Assembly: GCA_001643675.2 (NCBI GenBank) | Contig: LSRY02000060.1 | Location: forward strand, 437,501 to 472,593 | DNA from: Monocercomonoides exilis | Lineage: Eukaryota > Preaxostyla > Oxymonadida > Polymastigidae | Direction: 5' to 3' | Length of the DNA stretch: 35,093 nucleotides | Shown: positions 19,131-30,230 of the stretch, in pieces | How positions within the stretch are numbered: the stretch's first letter is position 1 | How the letters are laid out: each line of letters begins with the position of its first letter | Position numbers and translations under genes: made by a program | The notes under the pieces: model-generated | Seen by the model: only the letters and a program-made list of their open reading frames with translations | Told to the model about the DNA's origin: nothing | The model's database searches: none

Positions 19131-19560
19131 AAGAGAAATAGAAATATTGAAGAAAATACTATAATAGAGGAGAGAAATCAACAGAACATTGTGAAGGAAA
19201 GCGTTATGCATTGAAACTTTCATTAATAAATAAACTCACACACACGTTTTTTTGAAGCAACACAAATACGAAGAAATGGAAATAAATTGGTCAAAGAGAG
19301 AAAGAAAAAAAAGAATTATATATAATTACATATAAACAAAGAGAAAGAGAAAGAGAAAGAGAGAAGGAGAAAATAAATATGACATGGATTAGTTAAAAAA
19401 AGAAATAGAGAAAGACGATTAATTTGACACAAACGTGTTGCTGTTGCTTTCTCGAAAGCAGTCTTTGTTGAGCAGCCGATACACTTTGCTCCATACTCAA
19501 TGGCTCTGCTATCAGCTCTTCTATTTCCTTTGATAAACTGGATGCAACTTCTTCTAAATG

Positions 19561-19668
19561 CTGAAGGAGAAAGAAGAAGAAGAAGAAGAAGAAGAAAAAG
19601 AAGAAGAGGAAGAAGAAGAAGAAGAGGAAGAAGAAGAAAAAGAAGAAGAAGAAGAGAAAGAAAAGACT
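19561..19668. repeat. (GAA)n microsatellite
   Basis: About 100 bases of GAA/GAG triplets. The minus-strand ORF over it (19672-19316) is almost all Leu at its start and is not regarded as a gene. Confidence 0.9.
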
Positions 19669-19679
19669 GCAAAAGATGA

Positions 19680-20390
19680 AGATAAAGATAAAGATAAATT
19701 CAAATTAAAAAAGGGATGAAGAAAATCAAAAATGTCATGCGAATAGCTGTGACGTTCACTAACTTTTTATTTGTTCAAAGAAAAAACTATCACAAAGGAG
19801 AAGGGTAACGGAAAAATGAAAAAAAAAAAAACAAATAAAAAACTTAATAGACTTAAATTGAAATGAACTTTTAATTCAGATCAGATTGTTTTTAAACATT
19901 TTCATAAAAGAATTTTTTTATTCATATTCATTGAAATTAATTCTCTCAAGTCAATTTATTTCCGAACAACATATCAAACAAATATTTATTTGTGAAAATA
20001 AACAATCGTAAAATAAAAAGGAAAGAATTTTCTTTAACGAATTGCAAAAAAATGCAAAATAAAAATTTAGATAATTTTTGACGATCAGAAATAACTTGTT
20101 AAACATGAAAAATCACTTAGATTTTAAGCCTTTGAAAAATGATTAATTATAAAAATGTGAAAATGAAAACATAACTTCAAAAACATTGATAAACGAATTG
20201 AAGAATATTGATATTCATTTGCATTGAATTATATGGCTTCTGTCAAAGCGTTAATAGAAATTTAATAAAATAAGATTAAATTAAGGTTTGTTTGAAGAAA
20301 ATCAATCTTTCTGAACAATCAAATATGTTTCAAATATTAGGTGATTATTTGTGTTCAATAAATAATTAATATCAATAAGTTTGTTTTTGT
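19680..20390. other. AT-rich intergenic region
   Basis: No ORF over 60 codons and no recognised RNA or transposon. Confidence 0.65.
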
Positions 20391-20391
20391 C

Positions 20392-20449
20392 AAAAAAAAA
20401 AAAAAAAAAAAAAAAAAACGGTGTCGGGCACTAACTGATGCGAGCCCAC
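20392..20449 (+). other. A27 run abutting a short GC-rich hairpin and T5
   Basis: Twenty-seven consecutive A (20392-20418) are followed at once by CGGTGTCGGGCACTAACTG and ATGCGAGCCCAC, then TTTTT. GGGC (20426-20429) pairs with GCCC (20444-20447), extended by GT/AC across a bulged C. The island is short, GC-rich and isolated in AT-rich DNA. It may be the end of a retroposed RNA copy or a pol III-type transcript end; nothing more can be shown. Confidence 0.4.
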
Positions 20450-20984
20450 TTTTTAAAAGGTGACTCAGATGTTTAAAATTTACAATCAACAATTATATAT
20501 ATGGGTCATTCTTTTTGAAAAGTCACCACAGATCAATAATTTGACCCATGAAAGTTTAACAATAAACTTTCCTTCACAATTATACTGGGGAAAAATAAAA
20601 ATTTCACAATAATGTGTGCTAGTTCGAAACAAACATCTTTACAAGAAAAACGATTTGGATCAAAAAACAATATATTCAATATTTTGAAAATAGTGAAAAT
20701 ATCAGTTTTTCAATGTGAAAAGGGTTTTATTGCTTGAACTATTTAGCAATTGTTGATCCATAAATGTTCAAGGGTTTTACCGATTTAATTTCATCAAAAA
20801 ATTGAGATTCGTTGATAAATAAAATTCTTATTTGATTGAAATTTTTCATTGCACAGAATGTGCCTGGAATTTTAATAGATGCATAGTTTTCTTCCACAAG
20901 TTTGATAAAGATGAAAAACATACATATCAAAATGTTTTCATTCAGCTTTTATTTGAATGTTTTATTTATTAATTCAAATAAAAT

Positions 20985-20996
20985 TATTCATTTTTA
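20985..20996 (+). promoter_or_regulatory. Candidate 3' splice site of the beta-helix gene
   Basis: TTATTCATTTTTAG ends at about 20997, immediately before the point where the surface-protein frame becomes clearly coding (AWQIRSTNREHDKKEMVIWG). It suggests an upstream intron, but I could not find the preceding exon, so an AT-rich coincidence is possible. Confidence 0.35.
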
Positions 20997-22240
20997 GCTT
21001 GGCAAATTCGCAGTACTAACAGAGAACATGACAAGAAAGAAATGGTAATCTGGGGAGTCACAACAGAATTGTTTGTTGGGGAAGAAGAACTTCTGCTGAG
21101 GGTTATGAGATACCAGAACGAGACGATATTTGTGTCTTCTGTTTCTGAAAATCACACAGACAGCAAGCAATGTGGAGAATTCAATGCGCCATGCCACTCA
21201 TTGAATGTGGGAGTTTAGCACATCATTCCATCACGTTATTCGCAACTGCTGATATCAGAGGAGACGATCATCAATAGGGAATGTGATGTACATGATGTGA
21301 TCATCCGCTCACTAGAATCTCCCTCAGTTGCTTTGGTTCATCTGAACTCCACAATAACCAACGAGGGAAGTCTTATCACAACCTCAGAGAAAGTTCGTAT
21401 CGAAAGTGTTAAGTTTTCCTTTGGCAAATTGTTTTCTTATTCTGGAAGTTCTATCATTCATGAAGCAAATGGACAGCTTTCTCTTTCAATTGTTGATTTC
21501 TCTTTAGTTGTGGAGTCAAACAGCATTCCATCTGTTACTCTCAATTCAACATTATTGAGCATCGAAAATGGAATTATGCATGTTAACAACTGCTCAATAT
21601 CAATGATTTCATTCAAGAAACCTTCATTTCTGCTAAATGGAGATGAGATTAACATCACAAATTTCAAACTGGAACAGATTGAATCAACGTCAAATGTATT
21701 TGAGATTGGTCATTGCAAAGAAGTTGCATTTAATTGTGTTGTGGCTGATGAAGTGAAGCTGTCTGATTGCTGTATCATTTCCATGAACGAAAAAACTTCA
21801 GGAGCAACCTCTTTTGTTAATTCATCATTCAACAACTGTTCGAGGAATTCGTAAGGAGCTTCTTTTCTAATATTGTCTTTTCCTCCTATTCTTCCTCTTC
21901 CTCTTCCTCTTCTTCTTCCTCTTCCTCCTCTTCCATTTCTTCCTCTTCCTCCTCTTCTTCTTACTCTTCTCCTTCTCCTCTTTCTTCTCCTTCTGATTCA
22001 TTATGCATTCCAATTTTAGACCTTTTCATATCTATTTGTTCAAAACAACATTTCCCTTCTTCTTCTTCTTCTTCTTCACCTTCTTCACCTTCTTCACCTT
22101 CTTCACCTTCTTCACCTTCTTCACCTTCTTCACCTTCTTCACCTTCTTCACCTTCTTCACCTTCTTCACCTTCTTCACCTTCTTCACCTTCTTCACCTTC
22201 TTCACCTTCTTCACCTTCTTCACTATTATTTGCTCAGAAA
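20997..22240 (+). pseudogene. Parallel-beta-helix-type surface protein, with one stop and one frameshift
   Basis: The frame reads from ~20997 to TAA 21852 with one TAG at 21216-21218. It starts with a polar lead, then CGEFNAPCHSLNVGV, the CG...PC.SL motif that opens many predicted pectin-lyase-like/polymorphic surface proteins of protists. Short beta-strand repeats rich in N, S and I follow (LHLNSTITNEGSLITTSEKV; MHVNNCSISMISFKKPSFLL) with several N-glycosylation sequons. After 21852 a shifted frame continues naturally (SFFSNIVFSSY, then poly-Ser) and through a Pro-Ser-Ser minisatellite to about 22240. The protein is probably secreted or membrane-exposed, by family analogy; no C-terminal membrane segment was found. 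Confidence 0.6.
22072..22224 (+). repeat. 9-bp minisatellite (TTCTTCACC)n
   Basis: About 16 near-perfect copies of TTCTTCACC. In the frame that continues the surface protein it encodes Pro-Ser-Ser repeats; in the other open frames it gives Phe-Phe-Thr (plus) or Lys-Lys-Val (minus). A Pro/Ser stalk is the biologically sensible reading for a surface protein. Confidence 0.95.
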
Positions 22241-22449
22241 TAAGCAAAAAGAAAACAAAACATTTTCAATGTTGACTACATATTTGTTAATTTCAAAGAA
22301 TTTTTTGAAAGAAATTTGTTGTAAAAAGAAACAGGAAATGGTTGGAAAATGAGGTTAGTAGATAAAGCAAAATCAAATTTTGAAGAAAAATTGAGAATAC
22401 AAAAATCGATTAATAAAGAATAAAAGAGAAAAAGGAGAAAGAAGGTTTA

Positions 22450-23700
22450 GAGGAAAAAGAAGAATACGATATGGATAATGTCAATACCAATGAAGAATTT
22501 GGTAAGGCTTCGCTATTAACTTCCTCAGCTTCTCCATCGTCTGCAGAAACTGCACCACTCATCGCCCATCCTCTAGAGAAAGACCAAAGAAGGAAACTAT
22601 TTTTGAGTTGTTCATTCACAGCTTCAGTTCCAACAGCACTCCTGGCAGCCGCACAATGTGGAACAACGTCTACCGCCCTTCTTTCTTCTCTTTCACCAAC
22701 AGAACAATCTACACATGTAGCTTCAGCACAAACCATTCCCACGTCACCTTCGATACTGTGTTTAACTCCTACTCCAAATTGACCGACTCCATCTTGCTGC
22801 CTTCACAATCACATAATTCAAAGACTGCTCAAAAGGCTGTAAATTGTCAGCTTCGTCGCAAACATCCGGAAGCTGCTTCTTCCCTGAAGTTATTCAGTAA
22901 AAACGATGGAAACACAGATAATTCGGAAAATTTCTCTACCGACTTTATTCCCTCAAACAACAAAAAAACACTTTCATCTTTTCTCTTACACCCCTTCTAA
23001 CACCATTCAATTACCAGGAAAACTCCAATTCACCTCAAGTTTACTCTTTCCGCACAAATTTCTCAAACAGTTCCATCTCTGCAAAGTCCTTCTGGAACAG
23101 TTCTTCCCCATACATCCCCACCCACATCATCGCCTAGTTATTCTTCTGCACCGCTTGCTTCTCCCCCAGCCACATGTACGCAAAGTCCCCAAACTCCTGC
23201 CTCTGCACGCCCACCCCCATTCAAAGATCTGCTGAAATAATGTTTCCGCATCACCCACGGATCCTCGACAGCTTCCGAATTAGCTACGACTGCAGCCCTG
23301 TCTCCAGCGGTATCGGCGACTGCTGCATCAGCACATGCAACCGCTGCGAGTGTGGAACCCGAAGCACATGTGCTGATTAAAACGTTTCTTGTTCCAGCGA
23401 CCCAGACACTGCACTCATCTATAACTCCCTCGCCATCGACACCGCCTACAAAGGCACCCCATTTGCCCCAGACAGCCCAACCCCCGTTCCACCACGCGAA
23501 GTCACTGGACACTCCAACTCTTCCCGGTCTCGGCTGTCTGTCGTCTGCTCAAGAAGCATGTACAGCCACTGCACAACAGTCGCCTTCCCTGCCCCTGCCC
23601 CTGCCTCTGCCCCAGCTGGGATCCAGTCCTCCAGCTCTCTCTTCGGATTGTTGTGCAGCGACAGCTGAATCCCATACAGCGCGCTTGCATCTTTTTCTTC
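22450..23700 (+). pseudogene. Surface-protein-like fragments, beta-helix type, broken
   Basis: Plus-strand coding-like segments: 22608-23000 (SFTNRTIYTCSFSTNHSHVTF-type strands with sequons), then another frame from ~23000 (NSNSPQVYSFRTNFSNSSIS), 23174-23380 (SPVSSGIGDCCISTCNRCEC) and on past TAA 23378-23380 (NVSCSSDPDTALIYNSLAID). In-frame stops are TAG near 23135 and TAA 23378, with one or more frame changes. Cys-rich and N-glycosylation motifs fit an extracellular protein. The 3' half overlaps, on the other strand, the coiled-coil locus at 23446-25598; both readings look coding, so one may be a shadow produced by GC-rich sequence. Confidence 0.35.
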
Positions 23701-25598
23701 TGCCTTTTCCACCTCCTCTGCCTCCTCGTATTCTCCCCCTCCGCTTCTGCTCCTCCTCCTCCTCCTCCCCGCCCCATCCCTCCCTCTCCCCCCTTTCTGC
23801 TCTGTCCTTTCTTCTCTGCTCTCTCCAAAGTCCACTTGCACCACATTCTCTTCTAGCTTCTTCACTGAACCAGGCATTCATAAAGCAATATCTTCATTCG
23901 AAGCTTAAATATTCATCTACTCCTGCTTCTTTTGAGCAACAGACATCTGCTGCTTTGCAATCACCTCATTGAACAGTCCCTTCTTCTCGCATATAGTCTT
24001 TATGTGCACATTCAACAGCGCAATCAGCATCTTCGTTTCCTTTTCCATCTTGTTCATCTTCGACCGCACTGTTGCATCCACTCCTCCTTCATAGCCAATA
24101 CAAACACCACCACCACCATTTGTCCCAACGCCTTTCTTCTCTGATCTCTTACTAATCCCAGATCTCGTTCCCTTACTTCTACCACCTCATACACTATCGT
24201 TGTTTGCTTTACTCACAATACTCACTCCGCTCCTCGCTTTTGCAACAACCCCTTCCTGCTCGGGTCTGGCCCAACTACCACAATGCTGCCATCCCCGATG
24301 CTCGCTGCAAACTTCTCCTGGCACTTTTCACACAGCCCCGACGGAAGGATCAACGAAGCCTTAGACAGAATTATTTGTCCACATGCATACATTAATAAAG
24401 AAAACGTAGAAAGGGAAACTTCAATTTCCTGCATCGACCCCTTGCTGTTCCAACTCACCACAACGACCTGCTGTGCGCATCGATTCTTCACTTCTCAATC
24501 CTCATATAAATCAGTTCCACCTTCTCCTTCATCGTCACCAGATGCTCCTTCACCTCCTTCACCTCTGAGTTGTGCTTCTCGCTCAGCTCCAGAATCTTTC
24601 CGATTCATCCAGATGATATTGGCCTTCTCCTTCATCTGCTCTGTCAGCCAGCTCATCTGATTTGCCTTTTTTCCTTTTTAAACTTCTTCTTCTTCTTCTT
24701 TTCTTTCATCCAGCAAATGCAGCACTATCACTGCAGGCGACAGAACCACATCTTCCATCCTTCATCCTTCATCCTCTTCACCACACCCTCCACGTCTTCT
24801 ACACAATCTCTCACACTTGGCGCACTTCAACCATTCCCCTCCTCATTTTGCTCTCCAGCTTCGTCGCTCCCATTCTTCGATTGCTTCTATCGGTTCTACA
24901 GCCATTCAATGGCCAATGAAGCCAGCGATGGATCAGGCGGATTGCAGATTGGCAGGAACGCAACCACATCAACCGCTGTTAATAACTGCTTCTTCGACGA
25001 ATTCTTTCTCGGCAAGTCCTCAAGAAACGGGAGAAGAGCAAGAAGTGGAATGGAAAGCATCACGCATTGAGCGGACACAGCACGTTCTGTTCAGCAGAGC
25101 GCAGCAAGCCAACATTGAAACCTCGCGGCATGTGCAACATCCACAGCAACAGGAGCAGCGACAGCTTCATAACCATGCAGCTTTCGCAGCTCAGCTGCTT
25201 TCTTCACAACTATCCGTAGCCACCTCTCAATTTCGTTCGTCGCTGCTGCCGACATGTATGACGCCTCCACTGACGATGCATCCGAAGGAACAACCGCAGG
25301 CGCTGATGACGAAGGCAAAGATGAAGATGATTTATCATCTCCTGCAGCTTTCTTCTCCTTGTTTCTCCTTCTCCAGAATGGAGAAACTGACTGGAGAGCT
25401 GCTCCAGTTTAATAAGATAAAGAATTTTAATGGCGATGAGAAAAGAGGCAACTGCATCGTTGCACTTCCCACAAAAGGCTTTTTGATACAACTCATCACA
25501 CAAAATTGCAGCGCCTTTTGTGTCACAAGCGCAAAGTCCATGTTCAAATTATAAATTTCAATCATCGCCGAAATCTCATCTATTTTGATTTGATGGAA
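23446..25598 (-). pseudogene. Long coiled-coil protein gene, interrupted
   Basis: Read 5' to 3' on the minus strand: IDEISAMIEIYNLNMDFALV at 25598-25530; after a one-base shift CDELYQKAFCGKCNDAVASF and ILYLIKLEQLSSQFL; then AATNEIERWLRIVVKKAAEL (~25250), continuing through TGA 25090-25088 into LPFLEDLPRKNSSKK and TAG near 24895. Further down come a clear coiled coil (LSEKHNSEVKEVKEHLVTMK, ~24590-24500), a CEKCQEKFAASIGDG segment (24320), RSKMNKMEKETKMLIALLNV and FNEVIAKQQMSVAQKKQE. TAG, TAA and TGA at about 23924-23880 are crossed in frame, then the open frame 23877-23446. Length and coiled coils suggest a cytoskeletal or motor-adaptor protein, but no family is proven. Confidence 0.45.
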
Positions 25599-25599
25599 A

Positions 25600-26410
25600 A
25601 GAAGGAACAGAATTTCTTTTGGAAGGGAATTGAAATGAGAACAAAAAGATAAGCAAAAAAGAAAATGAAAAGTTGAAAACTATTTAAGATATGATTCATG
25701 ATTTGATTCAAAACATGGGATACCATTTCAATTAAGAATTTCATATATAAGTACATTTAATTTTGAGAAATTTCATGTTATTCTACATTTATTTTTTATA
25801 ACATTTTCAATTGATCAATATTAACAACTTTTTGAATTTCTTTTAATTTCAATGAGGACGGCATCGATGAAATTTTCCTGTTTAAAAATTTTTTTTCAAA
25901 ATACTCAAATTAAAGCAAATTAAAATCTATTTGTTTTATAAAATAGGAAAAGAATAATTGTGGAGTCAAAATTCAAAAAATTCAAATGTTTATATGAACA
26001 GTTGAAATGAAAACAAAGAAATATGAACAAATTATTAAGTTGCTACAAAATACAAGAAAAACAAAATTTAATAATATTGATATGATTTGACAGTGAAAAT
26101 AATATGTGAAATCAGTTTTTGAAACGTAATATTCGGGGATATGGTGACAAAACTGAAAAGATTAATACTCAGCAATATATGATGGTAAAGAATGATCGAC
26201 ATTTAATGATCATTTTTGATCTTAATTTCAGATCAGTTAAATGTTTGCGACTTTTCATAAAAGAATGACCCATATTTGATAAAAATCTTGTTATGCTTTT
26301 ATATTTTTTCAATGTGAGTTTTCGAAAATTGTGTGCGTTCATTTTATTTTTAAAGTTTTCAACAGATCTTATTTTATTCTTTTTCAAGAACGTTGTTTTA
26401 CAGTTTATAC
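25600..26410. other. AT-rich region with repeat fragments
   Basis: No convincing gene. A fragment at 26233-26265 (TTTGCGACTTTTCATAAAAG then AATGACCCATA) matches the right end of the small MITE at 26418-26662; a partial, inverted match (ATGGGTCATTCTTTTTGAAA then AGTC) lies at 20503-20526. These mark a dispersed repeat family. Confidence 0.55.
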
Positions 26411-26417
26411 CTAAAGA

Positions 26418-26662
26418 TATGAGTAATTTATTTCGAAAAGTCGCAAATGTTTAATTTTTATATTAAACAAAAATTTCATATTTTGATCAAATTTCTGTTC
26501 CTGCTCACGAATCTTCTTAAGAAAGTATGAAATAGCATTATCAAGAAATAGATTACATATTTATGAAGTTTGGTGTATGTCAACAATATTTTGAGAAAAA
26601 TTAGAAAATTTTTATTTATTTGAAAATTTAACATTTGCGACTTTTCAAAAGAATTACCCATA
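26418..26662. mobile_element. Short MITE with ~35-bp terminal inverted repeats and TA flanks
   Basis: Left end 26418-26454 reads TATGAGTAATTTATTTCG then AAAAGTCGCAAATGTTTAA; right end 26627-26662 is its imperfect inverse (TTAACATTTGCGACTTTTCA then AAAGAATTACCCATA). The ends begin and finish in TA, as in Tc1/mariner-type elements. The 170-bp interior is AT-rich without an ORF. Related ends at 26233-26265 and 20503-20526 show it is a family. Confidence 0.65.
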
Positions 26663-26669
26663 AAAAAGA

Positions 26670-27180
26670 AATAATAAAAAAAAATAAAATAAAAAATCAA
26701 CCTTATAGTTGTAATTTTTAAAAAAATTATTCTTCATCATTAAACCGTTCAATTTACATTAATGTTAATTTTTGTGACACGGAAAAATCTATCACGTCCG
26801 TTAAAAGTCAAAAAGTTCACATCAGAAGTCAGCACGCCACCCCAGGCTATTTAAAAGTGCACTCTGTAATTAGAAATTTCAGATCCCAAAAAAGAGTGCT
26901 TTATTAATTATTGTTTCGAAATGTTTTGAGCATTATTCATTAAAACAAAAGTGTTCAATGTTTTGTAACATTTCACACAATAAATTAATAATGCAAAAAA
27001 TAATAATGCACAAAAATTATTACTTTCCTTGTTTTGTTTCGGAACATGATGATTTTTGTTTCAATAAAAAATTTAATTTATTTTTGGAAAATAATGATTT
27101 CAAAAAAGTTCTACATTAAAGAAAACTACAACGTTCGTATATGTGATAAAAGGAATGATTAAAATGAAATTATACAAACA
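26670..27180. other. AT-rich spacer
   Basis: No gene, hairpin or transposon seen. Confidence 0.6.
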
Positions 27181-27181
27181 G

Positions 27182-27225
27182 ACAGACTGACTGACTGACT
27201 GACAAAGAGAAAGAGAAAGAGAGAT

Positions 27226-27316
<91 letters not shown>
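27182..27316. repeat. (GACT)n and (GATA)n microsatellites
   Basis: A short GACT run (27182-27202) and, after GA-rich sequence, about 23 copies of GATA (27225-27316). Minus-strand ORFs reading YLSIYLSIYLS across it are artefacts of the repeat. Confidence 0.95.
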
Positions 27317-27317
<1 letters not shown>

Positions 27318-27456
27318 GAGAGAGAGAAAACAGGAGTGATAATTGTTAAACAAAACAAGAAATGAATCTTATTTTTATTGTGTGATTTCTAAAGAAATTA
27401 TTAACAATATTATATATATATAATGATAAGGACAAATCAATCGAAATCCTCAATTT

Positions 27457-29798
27457 TTAATTTTCTAAATATTTTTCCAAATACCCTTTGCATTCAAACA
27501 TTTGATTCCATATGAGGAATATCTCATCAATTGCATCTGAAACAAGCTTTGGATCATATTTTCCATCTCTTTCTAAAAGAAAAGATTTGCGTTTTTTGGT
27601 CTCTGAATCAATGTCCTCCATCGCAACAACGAACCTCGCAAGCATCCTCTTATTCTCATCATTTTGACTCAAATGCAAGAAATTCTGTTGTTTTTCTTGC
27701 CATTTGGCTTCGCTCCTCGACAATGAAGACTCCATCCCTGCTTGTCTACTCGCTGATGCGCTGAGTGCAGATGGAGTCGCTGAAGACGATTGAAACATTG
27801 AAGAAGATGGAGAAAATTGTTCAAAATTTCCTTTTCTAACTTCTTCGACATATTCTTTTGGAATATGAAAACAAGAGAAGAGATACATTTGTTCGATGAT
27901 TTTATTATTATTTTCCCATTGTTCATCGCATTCCCTGCAAAACTCTAAACATTTTTGCAACCTTGAACTCCTGTTGATCCATTTCTCCTCCTCATTTTTC
28001 AAATATTCTATCCGCTCCTCCATATCCCTCTTCTTTTTTTCATTTGTGTTTATCTCATCCTTTTTCCTGTCGTTACGTTTTTGGACCATATCTAATTCTC
28101 TTTTCAATGTATCAATACTTATTCCACATTCCTCTTTTCTGTTTTCGCACTCTTTCACTTTGATCTGATATTCTTGTATCTTCTGTCTATTTGAAGGAAT
28201 ATCACGCTTTGGGGCAAACAGATCAATTTTCCCTTCACAGACACTTGAATCGTTTAAAAATGCTGTTGGAATTCCTAATCCCACCACAGCTCCAACAACA
28301 TTAAGAGCATGCCTTAATGCTTTTGGTGCTTTGAAAACTCCTCTCAAGACCCCATCTTTGATGCAAACTTCTTGTTCTTCCTTGTCGTTGTATGTGTATT
28401 TATTTCCAGCAGTGAAAAAGCAAGTGGCATTTGGAACATTGATTGGTCTCTCTATGACAACTTCATTTGATGCATAATTGTCAAATTCACAGAATTCAAT
28501 TGTGTCAAATTTCACGGTTTCAGGTTGATCTAGTTCATTGATCCTTTTTTGATATTCGACAACATCATCATTGCATTGCCTGATAGTGTTTTCTTGATTT
28601 TTGATTTTTGTTTCGATTGATTCTTCTGATTCAAAAGTGATGTTTCTCAGCTTATCCTCCAATTCCTCAACATCGTCGCTCACTTCTGAATACAACTTTT
28701 CCGAATCTTTTGCAAAATCCTTGCACGCCTCTATTATCTCTTGAAGCATATTCGGCACTTGAACTCTCCCCCTCTTGGCTAATACAAGCCAATATAGCTT
28801 GCTCGCCATCGATGATGCAGAGTCCATAAACCAGTAATAAGATGGTGTGCATCGGTCAAGATTGACATCATTGGGACTCTTATAGTTATTTAAATTTTTA
28901 ATCTCGTCTTTAATTGGTTCCTCAGATCCGTCGAGTGTCGGATCATAGTATATTAGTCTGCCATTAGCGTGAGCCTTCTTCCACACAAGAAGTGTCTGAA
29001 GTTGATTCAAGCTTCTCCTGATTTCCTCTCCTTGCACACCTGTTGCTCCTTTCGCTTTTTGCAGAAGAATTCCAATTATTTGTTCGAGAGATTGTGCTGC
29101 TTTAATTTCCGGAAACTTCTTTTCGATTTTATCCACTGTTGTTTTTCCAGTTCTGTAAATTTTCCAATCAAACTTCCTTGAACCTTCTCTATAATTTCTG
29201 ATGTTTCCTTTTGCTGAATTTTCATTTTATGCAGCCAAAGTTCCTTGCATTTGTTGGCAACGAACACAACTGGAAACTCCTTGTTTTTGCATATCTGGTT
29301 AATGAACATCATATCATCATATGCATTTGTCAAATTGTAGTAGTTTTCATATTGAGAAATATACGCAATCATCACTTTTGATGCATTTCTCTGGAAAAAC
29401 TGTAATAAAAGCATACTGACAACTTCTTCTTTGACATCCACCTCTGATCCAAGAAAGCCTCGAGTATCTAACAAGATAACCTTTTCATTTAATCCATATG
29501 ATTCTGGAATGATGGTCTCTGGCTCAATTCCTTTTCCCATTTTAGCCATATCCTCCACTTTTGTTTTCACTACCAAATCTCCATTGTCATCCTCTTCCAT
29601 TTCCACTCCGCGTAATTTGTTTATCATGGTACTTTTTCCAACCTGGCTCCTTCCAAGAACGATCGCCATGTTTTTGCCTGATCCGCAATTGCAACATCTC
29701 TTGTAAAACTCTTTCAAAATATACAAGAAGTCTTCTTGCGAGAACTTCACCTTCCCTCCATTCGCTTTCTCATCTGCCATATGATCTATAAGAGACAT
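27457..29798 (-). CDS. AIG1/IMAP- or dynamin-like GTPase with long coiled coils, one frameshift
   Basis: The first ~220 residues (from ATG 29798-29796) are a P-loop GTPase: G1 GRSQVGKST, G3 DTRG in VILLDTRGFLGSEVDV, and G4-like NKCK in VVFVANKCKELW. This pattern suits the AIG1/IMAP and related septin/dynamin-like GTPases; the exact family is inference. After a one-base frame change near 29140, at an A5 run, the 559-codon second part (from 29136) carries coiled coils (EEKWINRSSRLQKCLEFCRE; KQENTIRQCNDDVVEYQKRI-type segments), a short hydrophobic stretch (ALNVVGAVVGLGIPTAFL) that could touch membrane, and a Ser-rich linker. It ends at TAA 27459-27457. Roughly 40 Gln codons are all CAA/CAG and there is no internal nonsense codon. 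Such GTPases often act in membrane remodelling or cell-autonomous defence; nothing here shows which. Confidence 0.75.
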
Positions 29799-29799
29799 T

Positions 29800-30230
29800 T
29801 TCAATGACTAACTCAAATATTTATTCACTCCCATATTACTGTTTGAATGGATTCTTTTATTTTGGGCGTTAAGAATTAATCCAGTCCCATTGCAAAATCC
29901 GTAATTCTTGCAGAAAAAGCAGCAGTCAGAGAATATGCACAATGCAATGTTCATAACACCCGCATTGATTTCAATGAGAGAAGAAGTATCATTTTTGAAA
30001 GCTCGTTGAAACACAGAAATTGGAGCAAGATCGAGTATGGAACATGTTTCGGCACTCTTTGAGCTCCATCATCAGCTTGAGAAGACTGTTCCACAAATCA
30101 AGTCCATTTAATTATTGTCAATCAGACAGAAAAAACTGTTATTCATTGCTCTTTTAACACAAAAAAAGGAGATATCCTTCCTTTATGCAGACATGTGAAT
30201 ATTTAGCGAATAACGTTTATGTGAATATTA
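29800..30230. other. AT-rich upstream region of the GTPase gene
   Basis: The 5' flank of the minus-strand GTPase gene; its promoter should lie here. A minus ORF at 30014-29808 (68 codons) has no recognisable features. No clear promoter motif was identified. Confidence 0.5.

Noticed and set aside
19316-19672. Leu-rich minus ORF of 118 codons
   Set aside because: Its start is a GAA microsatellite read antisense; the rest has no recognisable features.
22032-22247. Minus-strand Lys-Lys-Val repeat ORF
   Set aside because: Antisense of the TTCTTCACC minisatellite, which continues the plus-strand surface-protein frame.
27159-27358. Minus-strand ORFs of YLSI repeats
   Set aside because: Produced by the GATA microsatellite; no non-repeat coding sequence.
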